Program-made: the position numbers and the translations under genes | Part shown: positions 7,736 through 16,750 of the stretch, piece after piece | Layout of the letters: the number at the start of each line of letters is the position of its first letter | Numbering within the stretch: the stretch's first letter is position 1 | The notes under the pieces: model-generated | The model's input: only the letters and a program-made list of their open reading frames with translations | What the model was told of the DNA's origin: nothing | Databases searched by the model: none | Virus record (IMG/VR): IMGVR_UViG_3300024353_000003 | Location: 1 to 39,287 of that record | Length of the DNA: 39,287 bases | From: a virus | Reading direction: 5' to 3' (one strand)

Positions 7736-7936
7736 GTGCTCTGTGCGAGATGCCGCCGAAAGGCGGCGGCGTTTCTGGACGAACGCATCCGCCTCCTCGA
7801 GGCGGCCGTCGCCGACCACGCCGGGATCCCGGCGGCCGACGCCGCCCGCGAGACCGCCGAGACGTACCTCGACGCCTACCAGGAGGTCCGCCACCGCCTG
7901 GTGGGCCATCGCCTGACCCGGGACCCAAGCGGATGA
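7736..7936 (+). CDS. Small CxxC protein
   Basis: 66 aa, GTG start 3 nt after the lipoprotein stop. It begins with a CARC motif, then two amphipathic helices (LDERIRLLEAAVADHAG; AARETAETYLDAYQEVRHRL). I recognise no family. The stop overlaps the ATG of the LamG gene (ATGA), which supports real translation. A single CxxC pair could form half a metal site in a dimer. Confidence 0.55.
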   Translation: MLCARCRRKAAAFLDERIRLLEAAVADHAGIPAADAARETAETYLDAYQEVRHRLVGHRLTRDPSG

Positions 7937-8691
7937 ACCGACCCTTTGCCATCTATCCGGATTCGTTCGACGGCGACACGCTGGGTTACTGGCGGTTCGG
8001 CGAGACTGGCGGCCGGCTGGCTGACGTTGTCAATGGATTGGACCTTACCAACGTCGGGTGTGTTGCAGGACAGGACGGTTACCGTTTGGTCCGTGCGGAC
8101 AGCGATAAACTCCATCGAACTTATGCAGGAGCGGCTTCTCTTACTAAGTTCACGATGGAATGCTGGATGCGGGACCTCAAGGGCTACGACGGTATCTGGA
8201 ACTATTGGTGTTATCTCGCTTGGAGTCGAGTACCGGCGACGGACATCCTTTGGGCCTTCGCCGCTATTCGGACTGACAACCCCGCTCTCACACACTTCCG
8301 TGTGTACTACGAAGTCGGCAACATCATCATCTCCGACTTCACCTGGGCCGGGTTGGCTGTGGATGCTCTGTTGAGGTCTTCAGACCCGATTCATGCCGCT
8401 GTCGTTTTGGATTCAACCGCTCCGAGGTTGAGCCTCTACGTCAACGGGATCAAGCGAGCGGAGGACACAGTCAATCCTGTTGCGACTACTGCGGGTGATA
8501 CCACTCTTCTCATCGGCACCGTTAATCTGGCCTGGCCAGGATACGACCTCGGGGGTGTCCTCGATGAGGTACGGGTGTCTGAGACAGACCGATACGACGC
8601 GAACTTCCCCATCACCCGCTTCGGCGAAGGTCGGCGGGCACTGGCGCGCGGGCCGGGGCTTGAGGGCATCCAGGCGGGGATCGCGGCATGA
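7933..8691 (+). CDS. LamG/concanavalin-like lectin domain protein, probable adsorption protein
   Basis: 252 aa. GYWRFGETGG near residue 20, the central TKFTMECWMRD, and AVVLDSTAPRLSLYVNGIK then GGVLDEVRVSETDRY near the end are the standard strand motifs of LamG-like jelly-roll domains (laminin G, often carbohydrate-binding). In a tail module this suggests a receptor-binding or host-surface glycan-binding protein. The stretch of about 8040..8620 is visibly less G+C rich than the flanks, in contrast to its neighbours. It is coupled to both neighbours by ATGA overlaps. Confidence 0.75.
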   Translation: MNRPFAIYPDSFDGDTLGYWRFGETGGRLADVVNGLDLTNVGCVAGQDGYRLVRADSDKLHRTYAGAASLTKFTMECWMRDLKGYDGIWNYWCYLAWSRVPATDILWAFAAIRTDNPALTHFRVYYEVGNIIISDFTWAGLAVDALLRSSDPIHAAVVLDSTAPRLSLYVNGIKRAEDTVNPVATTAGDTTLLIGTVNLAWPGYDLGGVLDEVRVSETDRYDANFPITRFGEGRRALARGPGLEGIQAGIAA

Positions 8692-10508
8692 GCCTGATCA
8701 AACAAACCACCTCGTCGCCGATCGACATCACGAGCGAGTACCACGCGATCCTGGAGAGGACGCTGCCGGACGTCGGCCGGGCGCCGCTTCGTGGCGACGT
8801 GAAGGTCTCGGGCCTGACGGCCTCCGAGTCGCGCGCGCTGACCCTGAGGTTCTACGCCGGCTACGACGCGGGGAACGATCGGGGCGAACTGGTTTTCGAG
8901 TCGTCGGTCGTTTTCGCGGCCGGAGCGGCCGCCGAGCAGCGCACCCGGCACCTCTCGTTTGCCGTGCCCGACTTGGCCGGCAACCAGGCCGTGGCGCTGA
9001 CGCTCGAGTCCGACAACGCAAACGACACCACCGTGACGGTGGTCGCCGCGCTCGCGCTGAACGTCACAGACCGCGTCCACGAGTGGTTCGTTGACGCCGG
9101 CATCGGCGACGACACGAACAACGACGGCCGCCACGAACTGACGCCGTTCGCGACGATCGGCGCGGCCGTGACTGCATCCGCGGATGGTGATACGATCTTC
9201 ATTGGCCCAGGGACCTATGATGAGGCGGTGGACCTTGATACGGCGAACAAAGGTTTGACGCTTCGAGGAGCCGGCATTGGCAAGACGGTCCTCAGCCAAA
9301 ACGATGTCGCACGCACGATCCAACTTGAGGACAACAGCAGTGTCTTTGATCTGTCCGCCATTTCAACAAAGGCCGGGGACGGGCAGGGTCTCTACGCGGG
9401 ATTCAAAGATAATCTTCGAGTCGAGAGAGTCTACGCCGAGGGACCATACGACGGGGCGCTCTTCGGCTCCATCGGCCACATAACGATTCGCGACTTGCGT
9501 GCTGAGAGTCCTTTCGATGCTCTTGTGGTGAGTGGTGATAGTTGTATCATCGAGGATACTGTCGCTCTCAGTACGGCGGTAGGCGTTAGTGGCCACGGGA
9601 TGCGAATAGGCGTAACCGGCGGTGTTCTGATCAACAGCCAGGCCATAACTGTCCGATCTGGTGCTGCGGGCGGCGATCTGTGCGGGATCACGATAACGGG
9701 AAGTCTTGTCATGCGCGGTTGTCGCTTTTACGCGGAACTCGAAGATAATTTTCAGGGTCTGAATAATGCTGTCGCGGTAGAGGTCAATTCGTCGGGCGTG
9801 GTCCTGCTTGACGGCTGCACGCTTGGGACCGCCAACGTCGAAGAGGGTGCCGAGTATGACATCAAACGGTCAGCGGGCGTGGCCGCGGTATCCAACACTC
9901 TATATGATACGGCCAAGACCACGGGTACGATCATCCAGGTTCCGCCGGGCGCCGAGATCCTGGCCGACAGCGATGCCCTCGAGCAACGACTGACCGCCGC
10001 CCGTGCCGCGAAACTCGACAACCTCGACGCCCCCGTCTCGAGCCGGTCCAGTCACGATGATCCGGATCCGAACGGACACATCGATGCGGCCACCTCCACC
10101 CGCGCCACGCCGGCCGACGTCCACGTGACGGTGACGCCCGCCTACGGGCGCCAATCGTCCAGGCGCGTCGGCGGCATCATCCATCTGCCCGAAGACTCAA
10201 ACGAGACGCTGGCCTGGCACCTCGCCGACTCGGACGGGGTAGACGTCGATCTGACGGGATACACGGGCCTGGACCTGGAGGTCTACGCGGCCGCCGGCGA
10301 GCTTCTGTTCGAGCGGACTCTCGCGAACGGCGGCCTGGTGATCGACAATCTCGAGCACGGCCGCGTGACGATCACGTTCACCCCCGACAATCTCGCCACG
10401 GCCGGGACCTGCAAGTACGAGTTCTGGGGCATTCAAGAGGGCGGCCTTCCGACCTGTTTGGCGCGAGGGTCGCTGATCATCGAACCGACGTTCGGACCGA
10501 CGCCCTGA
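8688..10508 (+). CDS. Right-handed beta-helix tailspike/tail-fibre-like protein
   Basis: 606 aa. Residues 1-125 form a beta-rich head domain. Residues about 135-420 look like a pectate-lyase-type parallel beta-helix: TPFATIGAAV..DGDTIFIGPGTYDEAV followed by repeating short strands (LTLRGAGIGKTVL, ITIRDLRAES, VLINSQAITVRSG, LVMRGCRF, VLLDGCTLGT). Residues about 430-606 carry a linker (RLTAARAAKLDNLDAPVSSRSS) and a C-terminal domain like those of baseplate upper proteins (WHLADSDGVDVDLTGYTGLDLEVYA). The likely role is host recognition, possibly with glycan hydrolase activity; no catalytic residues are identified. The region of about 9180..9910 is lower in G+C, suggesting module exchange. Confidence 0.72.
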   Translation: MSLIKQTTSSPIDITSEYHAILERTLPDVGRAPLRGDVKVSGLTASESRALTLRFYAGYDAGNDRGELVFESSVVFAAGAAAEQRTRHLSFAVPDLAGNQAVALTLESDNANDTTVTVVAALALNVTDRVHEWFVDAGIGDDTNNDGRHELTPFATIGAAVTASADGDTIFIGPGTYDEAVDLDTANKGLTLRGAGIGKTVLSQNDVARTIQLEDNSSVFDLSAISTKAGDGQGLYAGFKDNLRVERVYAEGPYDGALFGSIGHITIRDLRAESPFDALVVSGDSCIIEDTVALSTAVGVSGHGMRIGVTGGVLINSQAITVRSGAAGGDLCGITITGSLVMRGCRFYAELEDNFQGLNNAVAVEVNSSGVVLLDGCTLGTANVEEGAEYDIKRSAGVAAVSNTLYDTAKTTGTIIQVPPGAEILADSDALEQRLTAARAAKLDNLDAPVSSRSSHDDPDPNGHIDAATSTRATPADVHVTVTPAYGRQSSRRVGGIIHLPEDSNETLAWHLADSDGVDVDLTGYTGLDLEVYAAAGELLFERTLANGGLVIDNLEHGRVTITFTPDNLATAGTCKYEFWGIQEGGLPTCLARGSLIIEPTFGPTP

Positions 10509-10523
10509 AATGGAGCCGACACG

Positions 10524-10988
10524 ATGGCGGGCGGATTCGTGAACATCAAGTTCTCGATGTTCTTCGACAAGGGCCCCGTTCTGCGGGCGGTGGACCGGGC
10601 CGAGAGGCGGGTCCTCCCGAAGGCCGGGGCGTTCGTCCGCCGGCGGGCCAAGAGTTCCATCCGCAAACGCAAACGGGTTTCCGAGCCGGGCCGGCCGCCC
10701 TCGAGCCATGCGGGACGCCTGCGGCGGCTCATACTGTTCGGCTACGACCGCGCGGCCTCCTCGGTCGTGATCGGGCCGATGCTTTTCCGTTCGCGCTCCA
10801 CCCCGACCGTCCCGGAACTCCTTGAGTTCGGCGGTGTGGTGACGCGCGAGCGGGGCGGTCGGCGGCGGCGAGTCCCCGGCGCGCGGCGCACGATGCGATA
10901 CCGTCCGAGGCCGTTCATGGGACCGGCCCTCGAGGCCGAGGCGCCGAACTTCCCCTCCCTTTTCAAGGATTCCGTAAGGGCGACCTGA
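10524..10988 (+). CDS. HK97 gp10-like / virion morphogenesis protein
   Basis: 154 aa, strongly basic. The order GRPPSSHAGRLRRLILFGYD..SSVVIGP..VPELLEFGG..YRPRPFMGPAL is characteristic of the HK97-gp10-like and Mu gpG-type family, neck or tail-completion proteins at the head-tail junction. These genes normally lie before the tail tube; here the gene sits just before the tape measure, after the tailspike. The stop overlaps the tape-measure start (TGATG), implying coupled translation. Confidence 0.75.
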   Translation: MAGGFVNIKFSMFFDKGPVLRAVDRAERRVLPKAGAFVRRRAKSSIRKRKRVSEPGRPPSSHAGRLRRLILFGYDRAASSVVIGPMLFRSRSTPTVPELLEFGGVVTRERGGRRRRVPGARRTMRYRPRPFMGPALEAEAPNFPSLFKDSVRAT

Positions 10989-13000
10989 TGGCGGGAGCGC
11001 AAGACATCCGGGCGGGCCGCGCCTACGTCGAGTTCGCGACGAAGGACAAGATGGCGGCCGGCTTCGCCAAGGCCCAGGCCCGGCTGCGGAACTTCGGCCA
11101 ATCGTGCCAGCAGCTGGGCACGACGATGCTCGGCCTGGCCGCCGCCATCGCCGGCCCGGTCGCCGCGAGCCTCAAGATGTTTTCGAGCCTCGGGGACGCG
11201 GCCGCCAAGATGGCCCGGCGGACGGGTCTCTCGGTTCGGGCCGTCCAGGAACTCGGTTTCGCCGCCCGGCTCTCGGGGACCGACGTCGGCAGCCTCGAGA
11301 AGGGCATCAAGCGGATGCAGCGGACCATCTACGACGCCGATCGTGGTCTCTCCGAGTCGGTCGAGGCACTCGCCGACGTGGGCCTTGCGGTCAAAGATCT
11401 CCAGGGCCTCGCGCCCGAGGACCAGTTCACGCTGATGGCCGAACAGATGTCGAAGGTCGAGGACGCCTCGCGCCGCGCGGCCCTGGCCCAGGTCCTCTTC
11501 GGCCGGGCCGGGACGATGCTCCTGCCGATGTTCGAGCAGGGCGCCGCCGGCGTCGCCGTCCTTCGCAAACGGTTCCGGGAACTCGGCGTCGGCCTGACCG
11601 ATGAAGAGGCCCGGGCCGCCGAGGTCTTCACCGACGCGATGACCGATGTGTGGACCTCGCTCAAGCACGGCGTCGCCATCGTCGGCTCGGCGCTGGCCCC
11701 CTCCCTCAAGGACCTTACGGCCACCGTCATCCAGGCCGTCCGCGAGTGGGCGGTCTGGATCCGCCAGAACCGCCAGCTCCTGGCCGAGTACGCGAAACTG
11801 GCCCTCAAGATCGCGGGGTGGACGGCCGGCCTGGGCGTGGCCCTCATCGTCGTCGGCAAACTCGCCTTGGGCGTCAAGGGACTGATCGGCGTCCTGACGA
11901 TCCTGGCAGTGCACCCGGTCTTTGCAGTGATTGCAGCCATCGGCGTCACCGTTGCCGCCGTGGTCCTTATCTATCGCGATCTGACAAAGGCGCAGATCGA
12001 CTTGACCAACGCGGCATCCCGCTATCGAAAAGAGCAGGACAAGATTCGGGCAGGCGAGCAGCGGTACGCCGCTCGCCTCGAGGAACTCGCGCGGAAGCAG
12101 TCCCTGTCGAATGACGAAATGGACGACGCCGAGCACATCATCCGAACGCTGAAGGGCCGGCACGATTCGCTCGCCCTTTCGGTGGATCGGACCACGGGGG
12201 CCATCGTGGGCCTGACCGGCGCGCTGGAGCAGCTCAATGCCGAGCAGACGAAGACCCGCAAGATACAGATCCTGGAGGAGATGAGGCGGATCACCAAGAT
12301 CATGCAGCAGTTGGCCGAGGAGACTACAAGCTTCGCGCTCGGTGGCTTGAGAATCGGCGGCGGGGAAATCAACGTGTGGGCGGCCAAGCTCCGTGCCTTG
12401 AGAGATGAGCTGCACAGGATGGCCAAAACAGGGGTGGCCATGCCCGGCGTGGAAGTCGCGCCCGGCGCCGCACCCGCGCCCGGCGCCGCAGCGTTTGAGC
12501 ACCTGAAGAAACTCGAGGAGGAAGAACAGGCCCGGCGCGTGAAGGGCATCCAGCAATGGAAAAAGGACGAGGCCGAAAAGGCGGCCGAGGCCAAACGCCG
12601 CATCAACGAGGAGTCCCGTCTGCGTTGGGCCTCCGTCGACGAGGAGGCCCGGCTGAGAGATGAGATCGCCCGGGCCGAGATCGAGGCCACCAAGGAGGGC
12701 GTCGAGAAGCGGCTCGCCCTTCTGAGGCTCGAATACAGGCAGCGCCTCGAGCAGGCGGCGTTGGCGGGGGCCGACCTCGAGCTCGTCAAGCGCCTCTACG
12801 AGGCCCAGAGACGACTGATTCTCCAGGGCGCCGAAACCGAGAAGATCGCCCGCCGCTTCGAAATCCGCGGCCAGTTCGGGGGCCTCGCGGCCGAGCGGCT
12901 CGGTGGCGGGAACACGGCCGAGCGCATGGCCGCCGGGATCGACGAGATCGCGAAGAACACGAAGCCCCTGCGCCATGCGGGAACCCTGGCGTTCACCTAG
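10988..13000 (+). CDS. Tape measure protein
   Basis: 670 aa. It measures tail length during assembly and is probably ejected with the DNA. Residues 1-70 carry RAGRAYVEFATKDKMAAGFAKAQARLRNFG, the usual start of such proteins. Residues about 75-245 hold the TP901-type core (RRTGLSVRAVQELGFAARLSGTDVGSLEKGIKRMQ and LAPEDQFTLMAEQMSK). Hydrophobic helices lie at about 270-330 (GWTAGLGVALIVVGKLALGV; VFAVIAAIGVTVAAVVLIY). The C-terminal third is charged coiled coil. At about 1.5 angstrom per residue the tail would be near 100 nm. Confidence 0.88.
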   Translation: MAGAQDIRAGRAYVEFATKDKMAAGFAKAQARLRNFGQSCQQLGTTMLGLAAAIAGPVAASLKMFSSLGDAAAKMARRTGLSVRAVQELGFAARLSGTDVGSLEKGIKRMQRTIYDADRGLSESVEALADVGLAVKDLQGLAPEDQFTLMAEQMSKVEDASRRAALAQVLFGRAGTMLLPMFEQGAAGVAVLRKRFRELGVGLTDEEARAAEVFTDAMTDVWTSLKHGVAIVGSALAPSLKDLTATVIQAVREWAVWIRQNRQLLAEYAKLALKIAGWTAGLGVALIVVGKLALGVKGLIGVLTILAVHPVFAVIAAIGVTVAAVVLIYRDLTKAQIDLTNAASRYRKEQDKIRAGEQRYAARLEELARKQSLSNDEMDDAEHIIRTLKGRHDSLALSVDRTTGAIVGLTGALEQLNAEQTKTRKIQILEEMRRITKIMQQLAEETTSFALGGLRIGGGEINVWAAKLRALRDELHRMAKTGVAMPGVEVAPGAAPAPGAAAFEHLKKLEEEEQARRVKGIQQWKKDEAEKAAEAKRRINEESRLRWASVDEEARLRDEIARAEIEATKEGVEKRLALLRLEYRQRLEQAALAGADLELVKRLYEAQRRLILQGAETEKIARRFEIRGQFGGLAAERLGGGNTAERMAAGIDEIAKNTKPLRHAGTLAFT

Positions 13001-13010
13001 TGGTGAAATC

Positions 13011-13829
13011 ATGCCGATAACCGTAGACGAAAAACCCGACAGCCGCGAATCGTCCGAGGACAACGCGACGCTTATCTACCTCGTTCGCGGCACGGCCGAT
13101 GACGCGGCGGCCCGCGCGGCCCTCGAGGCCGAGGCGCCGCCCATGCACGACGGCCTGGTGCGTCAGACCGCCGGCGTCGATCCGATGCGCATCGACAGCG
13201 CCAACCCCGCGACGTGCCTCTGGACAGGGACCGTCGAGTACGGGCCGACGAGTACCAAGCTCCCGGAGACCGGCGACGCGGTCTTCTCCTTCGACACCGG
13301 CGGCGCAAGGCAGCACATCGTCACAGCGGCCCCGGGCGCATCGATATCCGGCTACGGGCCCGAGGAGGAAACGCCTCCACCCGCCCACGGCATCGGCGAC
13401 AACGGCGAGCGATGCGAGGGTGTGAACATCGTGTTCCCCGCTTACCACTTCGCCGAGACGCACTACCTGGCCGATTCGGTCGTGACGCCGGACTACAAGC
13501 GGATCCTCTTTCTGTGCACCGGCAAGACCAACCTGGACAGCTTCCGTGGCTTTGAGCCCGGCGAGGTCCTTTTCTTGGGAGCGTCCGGTTCAAAGCGCGG
13601 CGAGGAGGATTGGGAGATCCCCTACCGCTTCGCCGCGCGCCCGAACCGCGAAGGCTTCCTGGTTGCCAACGAGACGATCCTCGTCCCGTCGTGCAAGGGC
13701 TGGGAGTACCTCTGGCTGCGCTTCGAGACGAAGGAGGATGACGGTTCCAAACGGATGTACCGGCGTGCCATCGGCGCCTACGTCGCGCCGGTCTATGAGG
13801 GGTTCCTATTCTCAAGTCTCGGAATTTGA
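13011..13829 (+). CDS. Distal tail or baseplate protein of unknown family
   Basis: 272 aa, starting at the ATG at 13011 after GGTGA. The open frame runs upstream to 12903, but only over the tape-measure gene. The protein is acidic. The N-terminal third contains NATLIYLVRGTADDAAARAALEAEAP, which looks like a phage domain that follows the tape measure. The C-terminal half is beta-rich (VVTPDYKRILFLCTGKTNLDSFRGFEPGEVLFLGASGSKRG) and resembles tip-associated proteins. I recognise no named family. Position between tape measure and fibre genes supports a tail-tip role. Confidence 0.55.
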   Translation: MPITVDEKPDSRESSEDNATLIYLVRGTADDAAARAALEAEAPPMHDGLVRQTAGVDPMRIDSANPATCLWTGTVEYGPTSTKLPETGDAVFSFDTGGARQHIVTAAPGASISGYGPEEETPPPAHGIGDNGERCEGVNIVFPAYHFAETHYLADSVVTPDYKRILFLCTGKTNLDSFRGFEPGEVLFLGASGSKRGEEDWEIPYRFAARPNREGFLVANETILVPSCKGWEYLWLRFETKEDDGSKRMYRRAIGAYVAPVYEGFLFSSLGI

Positions 13830-13864
13830 CCCGCCAGCGCGGGCTGAGCCCAGGGAGATGAGCC

Positions 13865-14359
13865 ATGTCGTTTCGGATAGAAGAAGAGGGAGTGTTCCGG
13901 GGAATCGTTAAGTTCCTCAACATCATTCTGAACGCCGGGTGCGTCGCCGATGTTCACGTGGCGGTAGACGCCGCGATTGCGGCGTCGAAACTCCAGCACC
14001 AGCACCGCGAGACTTGCGCCCAGGAGAGCGGGGCGACCGCCGCCGCCGAGACGCGGGTCGTCCACGTCGTCAAAGGGACGGCGGGCCAGGTCCGGACTTT
14101 TCAAGCCGGCTGCGTGACGCCGTGCCTCGGCGATGCGACCATCACGATGGACCTGCTGAAGAACGGGGCGAGCATCCTGACGGCGGCGATCAGCCTGACG
14201 AGCGCCCAGGCCGCCTACGACCTGGTGGCCGGGACCATCGACACCGACACCCTCGAGGCCGGCGATGTCCTGGAGGTGGCCGTGACCGTCAACGCCGGCA
14301 CGGGCACGCTCGGGGTGGGCGTGTTCTGCTACGTCGATCTGTGGGAAGACGAATCCTGA
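13865..14359 (+). CDS. Putative fibre or tail-tip beta-sandwich protein
   Basis: 164 aa. The middle and C-terminus have a compact beta pattern (GDATITMDLLKNGASILTAAISL, then TIDTDTLEAGDVLEVAVTVNAGTGTLGVGVFCYVDL), reminiscent of adhesion or fibre-head domains. No signal or membrane segment is seen. The ATG follows GGGAGATGAGCC. The stop overlaps the next start (TGATG), so it is probably co-translated with the tail fibre and may be its attachment partner. No family name can be given. Confidence 0.5.
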   Translation: MSFRIEEEGVFRGIVKFLNIILNAGCVADVHVAVDAAIAASKLQHQHRETCAQESGATAAAETRVVHVVKGTAGQVRTFQAGCVTPCLGDATITMDLLKNGASILTAAISLTSAQAAYDLVAGTIDTDTLEAGDVLEVAVTVNAGTGTLGVGVFCYVDLWEDES

Positions 14360-16128
14360 TGGCAGGTGACGCCTTCAAAAAAAGGACCGCCGGCGAGCCG
14401 CTCGAGATCCCGGCCGAGGCCTACAACGCCTTCATCGACGCCGCCCGGGCCGACCGGGCCCGCCGGGGCGACCAGGGCGCTCCGGAGCAGACCGTCCCGC
14501 GCGAGAGCGGCATCGTCCTCGTCAAGAACACAACCGAAGCCGACCTTGACCGCCTCGCCGTTCTCGGCATCGACGCGCCCATCTTCACGCCCGAGGACAA
14601 TGAGCAGGAGTTCAAGAACCGCGTGGCCCTGAAGGGCGTCACGCCGATCCTCGAGGACCATCAGGAGCGGTTCGCCATTCTCCTCGAGCCGCTGGCCGCC
14701 GGGCGCATAGGCCTCGGCATGGTGCAGGGCGTGACGCCAGTCCGCCTCTACGTCACAAACGAGGGACACCGCGGGGCAGGGGTGGTGGAGGGCAAGACGG
14801 GATATCTATGCAGCCAGACGACGGCGCCCGTCACGGTCCTGTGGAAGGAGGCCGGCAAGAGCGAGAACGAAGAGGATTTGAAGTGGGCTATTGTCGCGAT
14901 TCGCGGCGGTGGAGGCATCGCTGCATCCTTCGTCTGGCGCGCCCAGGTCGTCGGCATCTACGCGGCGGGCGGCGGGGCATGGGTCGACTTCGCCACGAGC
15001 GGGTGGCAGGCCTACGTGACGGCCAACCCCCTCTTCGGGGATGGGACGCCCGACGAGGACACGACCCTTTTCCTGAAACTCACGGCCCAGTGCGCCGAGG
15101 CCAAAGCCGGTTTCAGGCATGTCGTGGTCGGCAATAAGATCGGCTACGTCACCGCCAGCGACACCGCCGACGTGCCGGGCCAGCCGGCCGACACGAAGTA
15201 CAACGGATGGGTCCTGCTGCACGGCGGGGACCAGGGCGCGACGCTCGCCGCCCTTATCGGCATCAAGGGCGGGCCGGGCATCGTGGTCGACGACGTGACG
15301 GATCCGGACAAGCCGAAGGTCAGCGTTGACCTGGCCAACGTGACGCCGCCCGGCCTCCAGTTCGTGGACGGGGCGGGCGACGCCGGCAAACTGGCCGTCA
15401 AGCCCGACACGACCAAGGGCGTCGACGTCGGCGCCGATGCCGGTGTCCGCGTGGACCTCGCCGCCGTCGACCCCGGTCTGCAGTTCCCGGGCGGCGACCT
15501 GGCCGTCCTGCCCAACGCCGACAAGGCCATCATCGTGGAGGCCGCCGGCGTCGGCGTCGTGGCCAACGCCGACAAGGCCATCATCGTCGAGGTCGCCGGC
15601 GTCGGCGTCGTGGCCAACGCCGACAAGGCCATCATCGTCGAGGTCGCCGGCGTCGGCGTCGTGGCCAACACCGAGAAGGCCATCGTCGTTGACGGCGACG
15701 GCGTCGGCGTCATAGCGAACAACGACTATGGGATCGAGGTGAGTGGCGATGGCGTAGCTGCCCGCCTGAAGTCCAACGGTGGGATCGTTTTTGATGCGGG
15801 GGAAATCGCGGCATCGACGAACGTGGACTGCGGGACGTGGGTGGATCCCGTAGGCGGCCACATCGCCGTTCACGCTGATGGCGCCCACGGTATCCAGGTC
15901 AGCGGGCCGATGGGCGGCGTCGGCGTAATGGCGGGCGACGGTCTGACGTTCGGGACTGGCGGCGATGTGGAAGTGGACTACGATTTGGACCTCACCATCG
16001 ACGGCACCGGCAAAGTCATCCACAACGCCCCGCATTCAAAGACCGGAAACGAGCAACACTTCGAGGCGCCCGACGGGTTCACGCATATTTGGACTGACTG
16101 CTATGGCCACACCTATTGTGCCTACTGA
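14359..16128 (+). CDS. Tail fibre with tandem repeats and duplicated tip domain
   Basis: 589 aa. Residues 1-150 are an N-terminal domain, probably for attachment (AFKKRTAGEPLEIPAEAYNAFIDAARA). Residues about 380-460 hold four 17-residue repeats of the type NADKAIIVEVAGVGVVA. The C-terminal about 120 residues form a compact tip module (GGIVFDAGEIAAS..IAVHADGAHGIQVSGPMGGVGVM..VEVDYDLDLTIDGTGKVIHNAPHSKTG). This tip is repeated, diverged and inverted, in the leftward gene at 16229..17248. The end overlaps the start of the glycosyltransferase-like gene by 26 nt. Fibre assignment is by position, repeats and composition. Confidence 0.68.
   Translation: MAGDAFKKRTAGEPLEIPAEAYNAFIDAARADRARRGDQGAPEQTVPRESGIVLVKNTTEADLDRLAVLGIDAPIFTPEDNEQEFKNRVALKGVTPILEDHQERFAILLEPLAAGRIGLGMVQGVTPVRLYVTNEGHRGAGVVEGKTGYLCSQTTAPVTVLWKEAGKSENEEDLKWAIVAIRGGGGIAASFVWRAQVVGIYAAGGGAWVDFATSGWQAYVTANPLFGDGTPDEDTTLFLKLTAQCAEAKAGFRHVVVGNKIGYVTASDTADVPGQPADTKYNGWVLLHGGDQGATLAALIGIKGGPGIVVDDVTDPDKPKVSVDLANVTPPGLQFVDGAGDAGKLAVKPDTTKGVDVGADAGVRVDLAAVDPGLQFPGGDLAVLPNADKAIIVEAAGVGVVANADKAIIVEVAGVGVVANADKAIIVEVAGVGVVANTEKAIVVDGDGVGVIANNDYGIEVSGDGVAARLKSNGGIVFDAGEIAASTNVDCGTWVDPVGGHIAVHADGAHGIQVSGPMGGVGVMAGDGLTFGTGGDVEVDYDLDLTIDGTGKVIHNAPHSKTGNEQHFEAPDGFTHIWTDCYGHTYCAY
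15511..15714 (+). repeat. Four 51-bp tandem repeats within the tail-fibre gene
   Basis: Units at 15511..15561, 15562..15612, 15613..15663 and 15664..15714 each encode 17 residues. The second and third are identical, the first differs slightly, and the fourth is diverged. A weaker fifth follows. Recent duplication of unit 2/3 is evident. The repeats should lengthen a fibre shaft. Confidence 0.9.
15760..16122 (+). repeat. Inverted repeat, left arm (fibre tip coding)
   Basis: This segment encodes the fibre C-terminal tip and is repeated in inverted orientation at 16785..17143. The copies are diverged but contain long identical runs, several around 30 bases, for example around 15865..15935 and 16000..16045. 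The 16123..16784 spacer holds most of the glycosyltransferase-like gene. Confidence 0.88.
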
Positions 16129-16750
16129 CAGCGAGAAGCCAGCGCCGGCCCAGACCCCCCCGACGATCCACGTCGCGGGCCGCTACCACGTCGCCATCTT
16201 GGCCTATGGCGGGTTTCTTGCCGACGATTTAGCGGCCTGGCTCTTGACCGAATCTGGACGCGGCGCAATCGGCAGCGTTCACTTCGTGAACCGGCTGGAC
16301 GTCGTGTGCGCCCGAAACGCCGCTTGCATGCACTTTCTCCGGCGCACGCATCAGGAGATCCTGCTCCAGGTCAACCGCGACCTCTTGCCCAGGCTGTCCG
16401 GATTCGAGCTCGATCTGCACGGCGACCTGGGCGGGTGCGACGTCGTCACCGCGCGCTACGCCGGCCCCGAGGGTGAATATCACAAGGACGGACACGCGAG
16501 CGGGTTCATGGCCATCCGCCGCCCCGTCCTCGAGGCCTTCGGCCCCCCGTGGTTTGGCGTCACCTACGACGCGGCCGGGACCGAGCAGACGATATGCGAG
16601 TGCGAGACGTTCATTCGCCGCATCCGCCAGGCGGGCTTCAAGGCGGGACGCTGGACGACGCCCATCGTACACCGACACATGCACGAGTACCGGCTTGTGC
16701 CGCCGATCGCCGCCGGCCCTGCGGCTGTGCCCGCCGCCAGGGACGACTGA
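16103..16750 (+). CDS. Glycosyltransferase-like protein (GT-A fold, family 2-like)
   Basis: 215 aa; start ATG at 16103 inside the fibre 3' end. RLDVVCARNAACMHFLRRT (about 58-76), GHASGFMAIRRPVLEAFGPPWF (about 134-155) and CECETFIRRIRQAGFKAGRWTTPIVHRHM (about 168-196) match phage glycosyltransferase-like proteins. The usual DxD is not obvious; LLQVNRDLL occupies its place, so activity is doubtful or metal-independent. It might modify the host surface, DNA or a virion protein. The gene lies between inverted copies of the fibre-tip module, and the leftward fibre-tip gene runs antisense through it. Confidence 0.62.
   Translation: MATPIVPTDSEKPAPAQTPPTIHVAGRYHVAILAYGGFLADDLAAWLLTESGRGAIGSVHFVNRLDVVCARNAACMHFLRRTHQEILLQVNRDLLPRLSGFELDLHGDLGGCDVVTARYAGPEGEYHKDGHASGFMAIRRPVLEAFGPPWFGVTYDAAGTEQTICECETFIRRIRQAGFKAGRWTTPIVHRHMHEYRLVPPIAAGPAAVPAARDD

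Noticed and set aside
10742-13063. 773-codon minus-strand frame opposite the tape measure gene
   Set aside because: Mirror of the strong coding bias of the tape measure gene; composition is low-complexity and no start signal is present.
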